NCBI GenBank assembly: GCA_013286985.1
Contig: JABDEQ010000040.1
Coordinates: 119 to 23,052 of the forward strand
Direction of reading: 5' to 3'
Source: Bacteroidota bacterium
Lineage (GTDB): Bacteria; Bacteroidota; Bacteroidia; Sphingobacteriales; Sphingobacteriaceae
DNA length: 22,934 nt
Below the pieces are notes generated by a model. The model searched no databases. It was given only the letters and a program-made list of their open reading frames with translations, and was not told the DNA's origin. This document shows, one piece after another, positions 14,776-22,411 of this stretch (positions within the stretch are counted from its first letter, which is position 1; the number at the start of each line of letters is the position of its first letter). The position numbers and the translations under genes are program-made.

Positions 14776-14783
14776 TATATTTG
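14776..14783 (+). promoter_or_regulatory. Putative -7 box (TATATTTG) of the Uma2 gene
   Basis: Exact match to the Bacteroidota TAnnTTTG consensus, 33 bp upstream of the Uma2 ATG. A -33 TTG at 17-23 bp spacing is not seen. The upstream stretch is T-rich. Confidence 0.45.
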
Positions 14784-14816
14784 TAATAAAGGCTTTATTG
14801 GGTTTTAGTGTTATAG

Positions 14817-15368
14817 ATGGACAATCAGCATAAATATAAAAATTTTATATCCGAAATACCTTCAACTGCAGTTGAGGTATACCGGATGCTGCCTGAAGGT
14901 ACCCGTTGTGAAGTTATTTTCAATGAATTATCCATGTCGCCATCATCTACACCTTTGCATCAATTATTGCTTTCCGATTTACACGCATTACTCTATTTCT
15001 TTTTAAAAAATGCAAGTAGTGGTAAGGTTATACCGGCGCCGGTAGATGTTTATCTGGAGAATTATGAATCTGTTGTGCAGCCAGATTTGATTGTTTTGTT
15101 GAATGAAAATCTGCAACAAATAAAAAAAGATGGGATTTATGGCGCTCCGGATGTGGTTTTCGAAATATTGTCACGCAATAGAGCTTACGATACACAGCGC
15201 AAAAGAAATTTATATGAAAAAGCCGGCGTAAAAGAATACTTCTTAATTGATCCGGAAAACAAAAAAGTTACGCTGCTTAGTCTGAATAGTACCGGAGCTT
15301 ATGAGCAGATTTACGAAGAGGTTGGCGTGCTCAATTCTAAACTACTGTCCTGTAAACTTACTTTTTAG
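14817..15368 (+). CDS. Uma2-family (DUF820) putative PD-(D/E)XK nuclease
   Basis: 183 residues. The family pattern is present: an N-terminal YRMLPEGTRCEVIFNELSM, H48 and the helix after it (STPLHQLLLSDLHALLYFFL), VVQPDLIVL with D90, DVVFEILSRNRAYDTQRKRNLYEKAGVKEYFLIDPENKKV with E116 and the conserved D/K pair, and a short C-terminal strand region. Uma2 proteins share the PD-(D/E)XK nuclease fold; most have unknown biological roles and are abundant in cyanobacteria and Bacteroidota. Here the typical 'E-(V/I)-L-S-P' carries Arg-Asn instead of Pro-Ser. It is a lone gene, downstream of polA and upstream of the glycogen genes, with its own putative -7 box. DNA cleavage is family-based inference. 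Confidence 0.85.
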   Translation: MDNQHKYKNFISEIPSTAVEVYRMLPEGTRCEVIFNELSMSPSSTPLHQLLLSDLHALLYFFLKNASSGKVIPAPVDVYLENYESVVQPDLIVLLNENLQQIKKDGIYGAPDVVFEILSRNRAYDTQRKRNLYEKAGVKEYFLIDPENKKVTLLSLNSTGAYEQIYEEVGVLNSKLLSCKLTF

Positions 15369-15671
15369 CTGTATTTTTTATTTACTGCTAAACCAGCTAC
15401 TTACATAATATTTCCAGCTTATAATTGTAGTTAATTTCATAAAAAATTACGTGTTTGAGCCTTTTCTTTATTATCATTTCAATAATAGCACTATCAATAT
15501 AGTGCCTAAAAATATCAATTTTGTAAAAAATGAGATTATTGCGGCTTATTTTATAAATGAAATGATACTGCGGGTATACAAATAATAAAAATATTTTTTT
15601 AAACAGAATGGGCCCTCCCAGGTTCTATATTTTAGCAATTGTTTGCTTAAATTGAGCCAATAATAATCCCA
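15369..15671. other. 303-bp AT-rich intergenic region upstream of glgA
   Basis: No coding frame is supportable here. It is strongly AT-rich with runs such as a T7 tract near 15594-15600. It contains one perfect short hairpin (15488-15505) and a GC patch GGGCCCTCCC at about 15610-15619. The glgA-glgC promoter must lie here, but no clear TTG-N17-23-TAnnTTTG pair is recognisable. Confidence 0.6.
15488..15505. promoter_or_regulatory. Perfect palindrome GCACTAT-CAAT-ATAGTGC
   Basis: A 7-bp perfect inverted repeat with a four-base centre, 120 bp downstream of the Uma2 stop and 166 bp upstream of glgA. It has no T-run on either strand, so it is not a standard terminator. It could be an operator-like site or a transcript hairpin. 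Confidence 0.35.
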
Positions 15672-17096
15672 ATGAGAATATTCCATTTAAGTGCCGAATG
15701 TTATCCCGTTGCCAAAGTTGGCGGGCTGGCAGATGTCGTTGGTGCGCTGCCCAAATATCAAAATTTGGCTGGTTTGCAGGCCGCCGTGGTGATGCCTTAT
15801 TATAACCGGAAGTTTGTGCAGGAAAACGAGTTCGATACCGTTTTTCAGGCATCAACGTTGCTGGGCACCCGCAGGCTTTATTTTGAAATATTAAAAGAGA
15901 AAACGGATAAGCTGGGTTTTGAACTCTACCTGGTTAAAATTCCAGGGTTAATTGACCGGGAGGAAGTCTACAGCTATCCCGATGAAACAGAACAATTCAT
16001 CGCTTTTCAGTTAGCATTTTTAGACTGGATCAACTTCTCCCAGCAATCGCCCGATATTATCCATTGCCACGACCACCACTCGGGTCTGGTGCCTTTTTTA
16101 TTACAACACTCCAAATTGTATAGCCGGCTGGCCAATACGCCTACCGTTTTTACCATACACAATGGCCAATATCACGGTGCTTTCGGTTGGGATAAGTTAG
16201 GCTATCTGCCTGAAATTGATGTTTTTAAAACCGGGTTGCTTGATTGGGCCGGCGCTATTAATCCGCTGGCATGCGCTGTAAAATGTTGCTGGCGATATAC
16301 CACCGTGTCGCCCACTTATTTGCATGAGCTTACCATTAATTCAAATGGCCTTGAATATTTGTTTTATATGGAACATGCCAAAGGATTGGGGATTTTAAAT
16401 GGCATTGATACCGAAATATGGAACCCCAAGACGGATCCGATGATTCCCAATAAATTTTCCGTTACACAAATAGCAAAGGGCAAGCAGGCAGATAAGGAAG
16501 CATTGTGCACTCGTTTTGATTTTTCGCCTGATAAGCCGCTCATTTCATTTATTGGCCGCCTGGTGATTGAAAAAGGGGCAGATTTAATTGCCTCGGCAAT
16601 GGAAAGAAGCTTTAATGAACACGAAGGAAAATTTAACTTTTTAATACTAGGCGCCGGTGATAAGGAAACCGAAGCAGAGCTGTTAGAATTAAAAGCATTT
16701 TACCCCGAACAATGTAATGTGTTTATTGGTTATGATGAGGCTTTGGCACACTTAATTTACGCTGGTTCAGATTTCCTTTTGATGCCTTCGCGGGTTGAGC
16801 CTTGCGGGTTAAATCAGTTATACGCCTTACGTTACGGCACCATGCCTATGGTTAGAACCACTGGCGGATTAAAAGACACCGTAATTGATTTTGGTGATAC
16901 CGGCGGCTATGGCATTCGTTACAACAATGCCAGTGTCGAAGATATTTGCGAGGCTGTTACCCGGGCTTTGGTGCTTTATGAAAACAGCAAACAACTGCAA
17001 TCATTGCGCAAAACAATGATGTCGCTCGATTTTTCGTGGGATCGGTCGGCCGAAGAATATATTGACCTATACAAAAGTTTAACTTCAACAATATGA
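15672..17096 (+). CDS. glgA: Glycogen synthase (ADP-glucose, GT5)
   Basis: 474 residues, normal length for bacterial GlgA. It elongates alpha-1,4-glucan from ADP-glucose in the cytoplasm. The N-terminal ADP-glucose loop K15-V-G-G-L19 appears in the context HLSAECYPVAKVGGLADVVGALP; HCHDHHSGLVP (about 131-141) and the C-terminal donor-site motif SRVEPCGLNQLYALRYGTMP with catalytic-region E376 are intact, as is TTGGLKDTV. The family's FxxGxGD element appears as LILGAGDKETE. The ATG at 15672 opens directly on the conserved start. glgC begins inside the stop codon (ATGA overlap), so the two steps of glycogen synthesis are coupled. A branching enzyme gene is not nearby. Confidence 0.95.
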   Translation: MRIFHLSAECYPVAKVGGLADVVGALPKYQNLAGLQAAVVMPYYNRKFVQENEFDTVFQASTLLGTRRLYFEILKEKTDKLGFELYLVKIPGLIDREEVYSYPDETEQFIAFQLAFLDWINFSQQSPDIIHCHDHHSGLVPFLLQHSKLYSRLANTPTVFTIHNGQYHGAFGWDKLGYLPEIDVFKTGLLDWAGAINPLACAVKCCWRYTTVSPTYLHELTINSNGLEYLFYMEHAKGLGILNGIDTEIWNPKTDPMIPNKFSVTQIAKGKQADKEALCTRFDFSPDKPLISFIGRLVIEKGADLIASAMERSFNEHEGKFNFLILGAGDKETEAELLELKAFYPEQCNVFIGYDEALAHLIYAGSDFLLMPSRVEPCGLNQLYALRYGTMPMVRTTGGLKDTVIDFGDTGGYGIRYNNASVEDICEAVTRALVLYENSKQLQSLRKTMMSLDFSWDRSAEEYIDLYKSLTSTI

Positions 17097-18355
17097 CCTC
17101 AAAAGTAATTTGCATCGTACTTGGCGGCGGCCAGGGAAGCCGGTTATCTCCGTTAACCGCAACACGTTCAAAGCCGGCCGTACCTATTGCCGGCAAATAC
17201 AGGCTGGTAGATATTCCTATTTCAAACTGCCTTCATTCGGGTATCGACAGGATATATGTATTAACGCAATTTAACTCGGCGTCATTAAACAAGCATATAA
17301 AAAACACCTATCACTTTAGCAGTTTCAGCGAGGCTTTTGTTGATATATTAGCCGCCGAGCAAACGCCATCAAGCGTGGCCTGGTTTCAGGGTACCGCTGA
17401 TGCTGTTAGGCAAAGCCTGCACCACCTGGCCGTGCACGAGTTTGATTATATCCTGATCCTTTCGGGCGATCAGCTATATCAAATGGATTTTGCCGAAATG
17501 ATTGAAGACCATATTAAAGCTAATGCCGATATCTCCATTGCAACCATACCGGTACATGTAAATGATGTACCAGGCTTCGGGATTTTAAAAACCGACGAAA
17601 ATAACCTGGTTACTTCGTTTATTGAAAAGCCGAAGAGCGGCTTTGAGAAATGGGTATCTGATGTTAGTCCGCAGATGCAGGCCGAGGGTAGGGTTTATCT
17701 GGCCTCAATGGGTATTTATCTTTTTAACCGGAAGCTTTTATATGATTTACTGCAAGGTAATGAGCGCACAGATTTCGGTAAAGAAATTATTCCTCAATCT
17801 ATAGAAAAGCATAAGGTTATCAGTTATCAATACGAGGGATACTGGACAGATATTGGTACCATACCTTCATTTTTTGATGCGAATTTGGGTTTGACAGATG
17901 ATATTCCGCTTTTTAACCTGTTCGATAAGCACCCTATTTATACCCGGGCACGTATGCTGCCACCGTCAAAAATGTCGGGCACGCATGTTGATAAGGTTAT
18001 CATAGCTGATGGATGTATCATTAATGCCAGCCACATCACACGTTCAATTATAGGTATCCGCTCGCGCATCGGCTTTGAAACTATTATTGAGAATTGCTAT
18101 GTGATGGGTAACGATAATTATCAAACGCTTGAGCAGATTGAAGAATCGCACTTAAGCCAATCGCCTATTATGGGTATTGGCGACAGATGCCATATCAAAA
18201 ACGCAATTATCGACAAAAACTCTTTTATTGGTGATGATGTTAAAATAAACTGCGGCGAAAAGCTGGAAAATGGCGATTATGGTTCATATGTGGTACAGGA
18301 TGGGATAGTGATTGTTAAAAAGCGGGCTGTAATAGCCAATGGAACGGTAATTTAA
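17093..18355 (+). CDS. glgC: Glucose-1-phosphate adenylyltransferase
   Basis: 420 residues, typical for GlgC. It makes ADP-glucose from ATP and glucose-1-phosphate, the committed and usually allosterically controlled step of glycogen synthesis. Signature segments are VLGGGQGSRLSPLTATRSKPAVPIAGKYRLVDIPISNCLHSGI (nucleotide-binding loop 11-18 with the conserved R and K), WFQGTADAVRQ, ILSGDQLYQMD, SFIEKPKSGF, DFGKEIIPQ and YEGYWTDIGTI. The C-terminal third is the left-handed beta-helix with hexapeptide-like repeats (IIADGCIINASHITRSIIGIRSRIG). The start overlaps the glgA stop by four bases. A strong intrinsic terminator begins 24 bp after its stop, ending the operon. Confidence 0.96.
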   Translation: MTSKVICIVLGGGQGSRLSPLTATRSKPAVPIAGKYRLVDIPISNCLHSGIDRIYVLTQFNSASLNKHIKNTYHFSSFSEAFVDILAAEQTPSSVAWFQGTADAVRQSLHHLAVHEFDYILILSGDQLYQMDFAEMIEDHIKANADISIATIPVHVNDVPGFGILKTDENNLVTSFIEKPKSGFEKWVSDVSPQMQAEGRVYLASMGIYLFNRKLLYDLLQGNERTDFGKEIIPQSIEKHKVISYQYEGYWTDIGTIPSFFDANLGLTDDIPLFNLFDKHPIYTRARMLPPSKMSGTHVDKVIIADGCIINASHITRSIIGIRSRIGFETIIENCYVMGNDNYQTLEQIEESHLSQSPIMGIGDRCHIKNAIIDKNSFIGDDVKINCGEKLENGDYGSYVVQDGIVIVKKRAVIANGTVI

Positions 18356-18379
18356 TATTCAGGCTAAAACATTTATCGG

Positions 18380-18423
18380 ATAGGGGCAGGCAAAGTTTAT
18401 TCTTTGCCTGCCCCTATTTTTTT
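18380..18423 (+). terminator. Strong intrinsic terminator of glgA-glgC
   Basis: A perfect 16-bp stem, 18380-18395 against 18402-18417 (core AGGGGCAGGCAAAG / CTTTGCCTGCCCCT), with a six-base loop, is followed directly by seven Ts (18417-18423). It is GC-rich, unlike its surroundings, and sits 24 bp past the glgC stop. It is the clearest terminator in the window. Confidence 0.95.
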
Positions 18424-18570
18424 GTGACTGTTGATCAGTAAGATACGGGAATTAAGTTTATTTATCTAAAATAAACAAAACAATGATCTGGTGAAATAGT
18501 TTATTCTTTAAGTTGTTATTTATTAATTTTTGATTAATTAACTCAAATTCGTCACAAAACTTAAAAAAAC

Positions 18571-18756
18571 ATGAAAAAGCTAATCACTATGGTTGCCCTT
18601 GCTGCAATCTCATTCGGAAGCGTTTACGCGCATACTGCAACGATCAACAGCCGGTCGGTATTACAAACGGATACCACTAAAAAAGCGAAGAAAAAAATGA
18701 AGAAAGATTCAACAAAGAAGAAGGATAGTACGTTGATGATGAAGCAGCAAAAATAA
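18571..18756 (+). CDS. Small secreted Lys-rich protein
   Basis: 61 residues. The N-terminus MKKLITMVALAAISFGSVYA is a textbook signal peptide with probable cleavage after VYA (residue 20). The mature ~41 residues are low-complexity and very basic: TDTTKKAKKKMKKDSTKKKDST, with repeated K-D-S-T units, and no cysteine. Such short exported Lys/Asp/Thr proteins recur in Sphingobacteriaceae, but I know no function. It has its own hairpin terminator 18 bp after its stop, so it is a monocistronic, probably abundant or regulated transcript. Possible roles are polyanion or metal binding or envelope stress; all are guesses. The start is the first ATG of the frame, and signal-peptide logic supports it. 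Confidence 0.75.
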   Translation: MKKLITMVALAAISFGSVYAHTATINSRSVLQTDTTKKAKKKMKKDSTKKKDSTLMMKQQK

Positions 18757-18774
18757 TGCTGAATTAAAACAAAG

Positions 18775-18808
18775 ATGCCCCCGGATTTTCGAGGGCATTT
18801 TTGTTTTT
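18775..18808 (+). terminator. Intrinsic terminator after the small secreted gene
   Basis: Stem 18775-18783 (ATGCCCCCG) pairs with 18790-18798 (CGAGGGCAT) with one mismatch and a six-base loop, followed by TTTTT-G-TTTTT. It lies 18 bp past the stop at 18756. It may also slow transcription from the convergent hydrolase gene, whose stop lies at 18815. Confidence 0.85.
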
Positions 18809-18814
18809 AAGCGA

Positions 18815-19492
18815 CTAAAGACTTATGCTTTCGCCAATGGCTAATAGTTTAAGATTTAAGCCCGCTTTTTCAAATTTTTGTTTTACTTCGGCCTGATCAA
18901 TTTTAATAACCGGGAAAGTATCATAGTGCATCCCGATAATGTTTTTGCAGTTGATAAATGCCGCCGCTTTTATAGCATCATCGGCACCCATGGTGTAATT
19001 ATCACCAATTGGCAAAATTGCCCAGTCCAAATCTTCATCGGCCAGTAATTTCATATCTAGGGTAAGAGCAGTATCGCCGGCGTAGTAAATTTTCTTTCCG
19101 CCAGTGTACAATACAAAACCAGCCGGTGTGCCGCCATATGCGCCATCGGGCATCGAGCTGGAGTGTAAGGCATAAACCATTTTAACACGGCCAAAATCAA
19201 AATCAAAACCGCCGCCGATATTCATACCGTGCGTGTTTTCAATTCCTTTAGCGCCCAGCCATCCCGCAATTTCGGCGATGCAAATTACTTTGGCGCCGCT
19301 GTTTTTCTGGATAGATTCTAAATCGGCCATGTGGTCACCGTGCCCATGCGATAACAGGATGTAATCAGGTTTAAGGCTGTTTACATCAATGTTTTTAGCT
19401 AAAGGATTTGGTGATATAAATGGATCAAATAATAACTTTTTACCTCCTGTTTCTAATTCAAAAGAGGCGTGTCCATAAAAGGTTGCTTTCAT
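18815..19492 (-). CDS. Metallo-beta-lactamase-fold hydrolase (UPF0173 family)
   Basis: 225 residues, matching the short UPF0173 group. The MBL metal motif H49-G-H51-G-D53-H54 (SHGHGDHMADLES) is preceded by the family opening MKATFYGHASFELETGGKKLLFDPF. YYAGDTALTLDMKLL supplies the bridging Asp, and GMHYDTFPVI supplies the last His. Members are metal-dependent hydrolases of unproven substrate (not antibiotic lactamases). No signal peptide is seen, so it is cytoplasmic. It is the downstream neighbour of ybaB on the same strand, 127 bp away; shared transcription is possible. It ends in convergence with the Lys-rich secreted gene, with the terminator between them. Confidence 0.9.
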   Translation of the reverse strand: MKATFYGHASFELETGGKKLLFDPFISPNPLAKNIDVNSLKPDYILLSHGHGDHMADLESIQKNSGAKVICIAEIAGWLGAKGIENTHGMNIGGGFDFDFGRVKMVYALHSSSMPDGAYGGTPAGFVLYTGGKKIYYAGDTALTLDMKLLADEDLDWAILPIGDNYTMGADDAIKAAAFINCKNIIGMHYDTFPVIKIDQAEVKQKFEKAGLNLKLLAIGESISL

Positions 19493-19619
19493 AAAATAAT
19501 GTTTAAAATGAGGTCAGTTTCAATTATAAAAATAAACGCAACAAATATCGAAATAATAAATGTTTAAACTTTTATTAATCAAGATTAGGCATCGGTGTAA
19601 TGGAAATTTTACTTGCCGG

Positions 19620-19925
19620 TTATTTTTGGAATAGCCCGCCCATGCCACCAAACATTTCTTTAGTCATGGCGGCCATTTCGCTTTGGCTCACGTTATCGGC
19701 CTGTTCCATAGCCTTGTTGATGGCAATTACCAAAAGTTCTTCTATTTGTTCTTTATCGGCATCTTTAAGCAACGCATCATCAATAGTAACGCTTTGTACC
19801 ACTTTATTGCCGTTTGCTGTAACGGTAATTTTTCCGCCTTCGGCATTGCCGGTAACAGTAATGGCATCCAGCCTGTTTTTTACTTCGCCAGCCTTTTGCT
19901 GGGCTTCCATTAATTTATCGAACAT
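19620..19925 (-). CDS. YbaB/EbfC nucleoid-associated protein
   Basis: 101 residues, the usual family size. Layout: N-terminal helix MFDKLMEAQQKAGEVKNRLDAITVTG, beta-strands EGGKITVTANGNKVVQSVTIDDALLK, then C-terminal helix EQIEELLVIAINKAMEQADNVSQSEMAAMT and a Gly/Met-rich tail (KEMFGGMGGLFQK). The family forms dimers that bind DNA and affect nucleoid shape and gene expression. It is commonly linked to dnaX-recR in other phyla; that linkage is absent here. The ATG at 19925 is the only start giving the canonical N-terminal helix. A direct repeat pair lies upstream (19969-20000). Confidence 0.93.
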   Translation of the reverse strand: MFDKLMEAQQKAGEVKNRLDAITVTGNAEGGKITVTANGNKVVQSVTIDDALLKDADKEQIEELLVIAINKAMEQADNVSQSEMAAMTKEMFGGMGGLFQK

Positions 19926-19968
19926 CTTTTTTATTTTGTAGAGGCTTAAAATTGATAGCTTTTAAAAC

Positions 19969-20000
19969 CTAATCACTAACCTCTGGTCTCTAATCACTAA
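19969..20000. repeat. Direct repeat CTAATCACTAA, two copies
   Basis: CTAATCACTAA occurs at 19969-19979 and 19990-20000, 21 bp apart start to start, in the 79-bp gap between the end of the serine hydrolase gene and the start of ybaB. It lies within possible ybaB promoter space. Similar short intergenic repeats are common in Sphingobacteriaceae (inference). Confidence 0.4.
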
Positions 20001-20004
20001 ATAA

Positions 20005-21225
20005 TTAATCATCACTCGTATCACCATTTCCTTTGTATGCACTTTTACGCACAATAGGCATGCCAACGGCATTAAATAAATCATCTAGCTTTAAAAGACT
20101 CCCGTTAGATAGATTGGTTAAAAGTACCACCGTTATATCATCCTGTATATCTCTTAAATAAATATGTCTGAAACCATGCCACCAGCCGGTGTGGTATATT
20201 ACCTGTTTTCCCGGTGCTTCAAATATGCGCCATCCGTAGCCATAGCTAAAATGACCATGTATCATTGGGTTACGCGGTACGTAAGCCGAGTCCATTGTGG
20301 CTTGTTTTAACAATCTTCCGTCGCGCAAAGCTCTGTCAAAAAGGTACAGATCGCCAACGGTGCTGTATATTCCTTTATCGCCAACTGGCCCGTCTAAAAA
20401 GTTTTGCGCTACAGAGTAGCGCCACTGGCCCCTGTCGTGTCCAACCACGTCGACAGGTATTTTTTGATAAACGGCTTTTGAATAAACGGCGGTATGTTCC
20501 ATTCCCGACGGATTGAAGATGTGTGTCTTCATGAAATCGGCATAGGATTGCCCGGTTATTTTTTCGATGATCGATCCCAGCACCATGAAATTGGAATTGT
20601 TGTACAGGAATCTTTTATTGGGCTTGTTAAACGGACGCGGTTTATATTGCGCAATTAACGCCATTTCATCCTGATTGGATAATCCTTTGCGCTCGTCGCG
20701 ATGTTCGGCGCGATACAAATCATCCGTAAAATAAACATAGTTCATCATACCCGAACGGTGGGTGAGCAGCAGACGGATAGTAACGCCATCGTAAGGAAAA
20801 TCGGGAAAATATTTTTTTACGTCGTCGTCTAACGCGAGTTTGCCCTGTTCCCAAAGCATCAGTATGGCAGTTGAGGTCATGGTTTTAGTAACCGATGCCA
20901 GTTCAAACTGCGAATTTATTTTTAAGCTGTCGCGATGCAGGTAATCGGCCCAGCCAATTGCTTTTTCGTATATAATTTTGCCGTGTTTGGCTACCAGCAC
21001 ATTGCCATTAAAGCCACGTGTACGGTGCAGTTCCTGCATAACGGCGTCGATATGTTTATCAGCATCTTTGGGATTATAGGCCACCAGAGCTTTTGGATCA
21101 AATGGCACAGAGGGCTTAACTGCGGCCGCCGGGGCACTATTACTTACTGTTTTATCGTTTTGTTTTGACGAACAGGATATCAGAGAGAACGAAAGGAAGG
21201 CAATGGTCAGGATACTTTTATACAC
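20005..21225 (-). CDS. Serine hydrolase, beta-lactamase/PBP4*-like lipoprotein
   Basis: 406 residues with a lipoprotein signal (MYKSILTIAFLSFSLISC, lipobox LISC with C18), so it is probably anchored to a membrane and facing the periplasm or surface. The class C/PBP motifs are present: S111-V-T-K114 (SxxK nucleophile and base, in ELASVTKTM), Y208-N-N210 (YxN), and HTG in VIYHTGWWHGF in place of KTG. Proteins of this kind act as D,D-peptidases, esterases or D-amino-acid amidases; antibiotic-resistance activity is not implied. A Pro/Ala-rich linker follows the signal. The start is GTG (21225); no ATG is available upstream. It stands alone between ybaB and the TPR gene. Confidence 0.9.
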   Translation of the reverse strand: MYKSILTIAFLSFSLISCSSKQNDKTVSNSAPAAAVKPSVPFDPKALVAYNPKDADKHIDAVMQELHRTRGFNGNVLVAKHGKIIYEKAIGWADYLHRDSLKINSQFELASVTKTMTSTAILMLWEQGKLALDDDVKKYFPDFPYDGVTIRLLLTHRSGMMNYVYFTDDLYRAEHRDERKGLSNQDEMALIAQYKPRPFNKPNKRFLYNNSNFMVLGSIIEKITGQSYADFMKTHIFNPSGMEHTAVYSKAVYQKIPVDVVGHDRGQWRYSVAQNFLDGPVGDKGIYSTVGDLYLFDRALRDGRLLKQATMDSAYVPRNPMIHGHFSYGYGWRIFEAPGKQVIYHTGWWHGFRHIYLRDIQDDITVVLLTNLSNGSLLKLDDLFNAVGMPIVRKSAYKGNGDTSDD

Positions 21226-21346
21226 AAATCTTATAAATAAATTTCACACACTTTATCGCGTGCAAAAATCAGAAATATTACAATAGGGATAAAACATTGT
21301 TTTAATTATTTTTTCTTTTAATTGCCAGCTCTTTATATTTTTAGAC

Positions 21347-22378
21347 ATGAATTTTTTTAAATATCCTGCCACGCTTATTTTATTGATGTTTTGCTGCCAT
21401 AATATTTTTGGTCAGAACAATGAAGATGCACATGCATTAGTGAAAGAAGGTGTACAACTGAACGATGAAGGCAAATATGCCGATGCCATTGCCAAATACA
21501 ATGAGGCGTTAAAGATAGATCCGGGTAGTTTATATGCCGATTTTGAAATGGCTTACTCCTTATTCGCTTCAAATAAAGGGGATGATGGTATACCGTATCT
21601 GCAAAAGGTTATAGCTGCGGGTACTTCGTTAACACCTGGGGCTTATGATCTGTTGGGCAGTATTTATGACCGGGATAACCAAAAAGACAAGGCAATTGAA
21701 GCCTACAATGCCGGAATCAAAGCAAATCCGGCATACCAGCGCTTATATTATAACCTGGGCCTGGTTTATTTTAGATATAAGGAATATGCCGAGGCCGAAA
21801 AGAACGCCATCGAAGCTATCAAGCTCGATCCTAAACATGCCAGCAGCCAGCGCATGTATGCATTGGTATGCTTTCATCAAAATAAAAGAGTGCCTGCGCT
21901 ATTAGGGTTTTGCAGCTTTATTTTGCTGGAGCCAAACACCACCAGGTCTGTTGAAGCTTACAATAATATTCAGCACATTTTGCAGGGCGGCGTTTTGAAA
22001 GCTGATAACGGCAATACCACTATTCAATTTTCGCCAAATGACAGTAAGGATATGGGCACGCTTAACATGGGTATATCATTAATTGTTGTTTCGGGCCAAA
22101 GCAAAAAACTTACCGGGCAGGCATTATTTGAATATGAACTCAAAAGTATATTTGAGCTGGCCGGGCAGTTATCAGAAAAGAAAACAGAGGCTGAAAAAGA
22201 CTTTTTCTGGAAATATTATGCCGATTATTTTTATAAGCTTGCACAATCGCCAAACATCACCGCCTTTGCACGTTTGGTTACTTTAAGCACACCCGAAAGC
22301 GCGCAATGGTTGAGGGATAATCAGCAATCGACGGCAGATTTGATTAATTGGGTAAAAGTGACGGAAAGAGGTTTTTAA
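21347..22378 (+). CDS. Secreted tetratricopeptide-repeat protein
   Basis: 343 residues. The N-terminal signal peptide MNFFKYPATLILLMFCCHNIFGQ is likely cleaved near Q23. Four to five TPR-like helix pairs span about 27-200: EGKYADAIAKYNEALKIDP, GIPYLQKVIAAG, KDKAIEAYNAGIKANP, EYAEAEKNAIEAIKLDPKHAS and QNKRVPALLGFC. The C-terminal ~140 residues are an unrecognised domain with LKADNGNTTIQFSPND, then helices ending LINWVKVTERGF. TPR proteins of this type scaffold protein assemblies in the periplasm. No promoter is clear; the start ATG follows a T-rich leader. The next gene starts 33 bp downstream, so the two are probably co-transcribed. Confidence 0.85.
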   Translation: MNFFKYPATLILLMFCCHNIFGQNNEDAHALVKEGVQLNDEGKYADAIAKYNEALKIDPGSLYADFEMAYSLFASNKGDDGIPYLQKVIAAGTSLTPGAYDLLGSIYDRDNQKDKAIEAYNAGIKANPAYQRLYYNLGLVYFRYKEYAEAEKNAIEAIKLDPKHASSQRMYALVCFHQNKRVPALLGFCSFILLEPNTTRSVEAYNNIQHILQGGVLKADNGNTTIQFSPNDSKDMGTLNMGISLIVVSGQSKKLTGQALFEYELKSIFELAGQLSEKKTEAEKDFFWKYYADYFYKLAQSPNITAFARLVTLSTPESAQWLRDNQQSTADLINWVKVTERGF

Positions 22379-22411
22379 ACCCCGACAATCTAAGACTTTT
22401 TAAAACTTATC

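Noticed and set aside
15488..15505. Palindrome as terminator of the Uma2 gene
   Set aside because: No T-run follows on either strand and it lies 120 bp beyond the stop.
18524..18532. TAATTTTTG as a -7 box for the Lys-rich secreted gene
   Set aside because: It has one base too many for TAnnTTTG and the only nearby TTG is far too close for a -33 box.
18815..19492. MBL-fold protein as a metallo-beta-lactamase
   Set aside because: The short UPF0173 architecture without signal peptide differs from periplasmic class B lactamases.
19600..19941. 113-codon + strand frame with a hydrophobic look
   Set aside because: It is the complement of ybaB; the - strand product matches the YbaB/EbfC family over its whole length.
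20005..21225. Serine hydrolase as an antibiotic-resistance beta-lactamase
   Set aside because: It has the general SxxK/YxN/HTG layout and a lipoprotein signal of the PBP4*/esterase-like group; nothing specific to resistance enzymes is visible.
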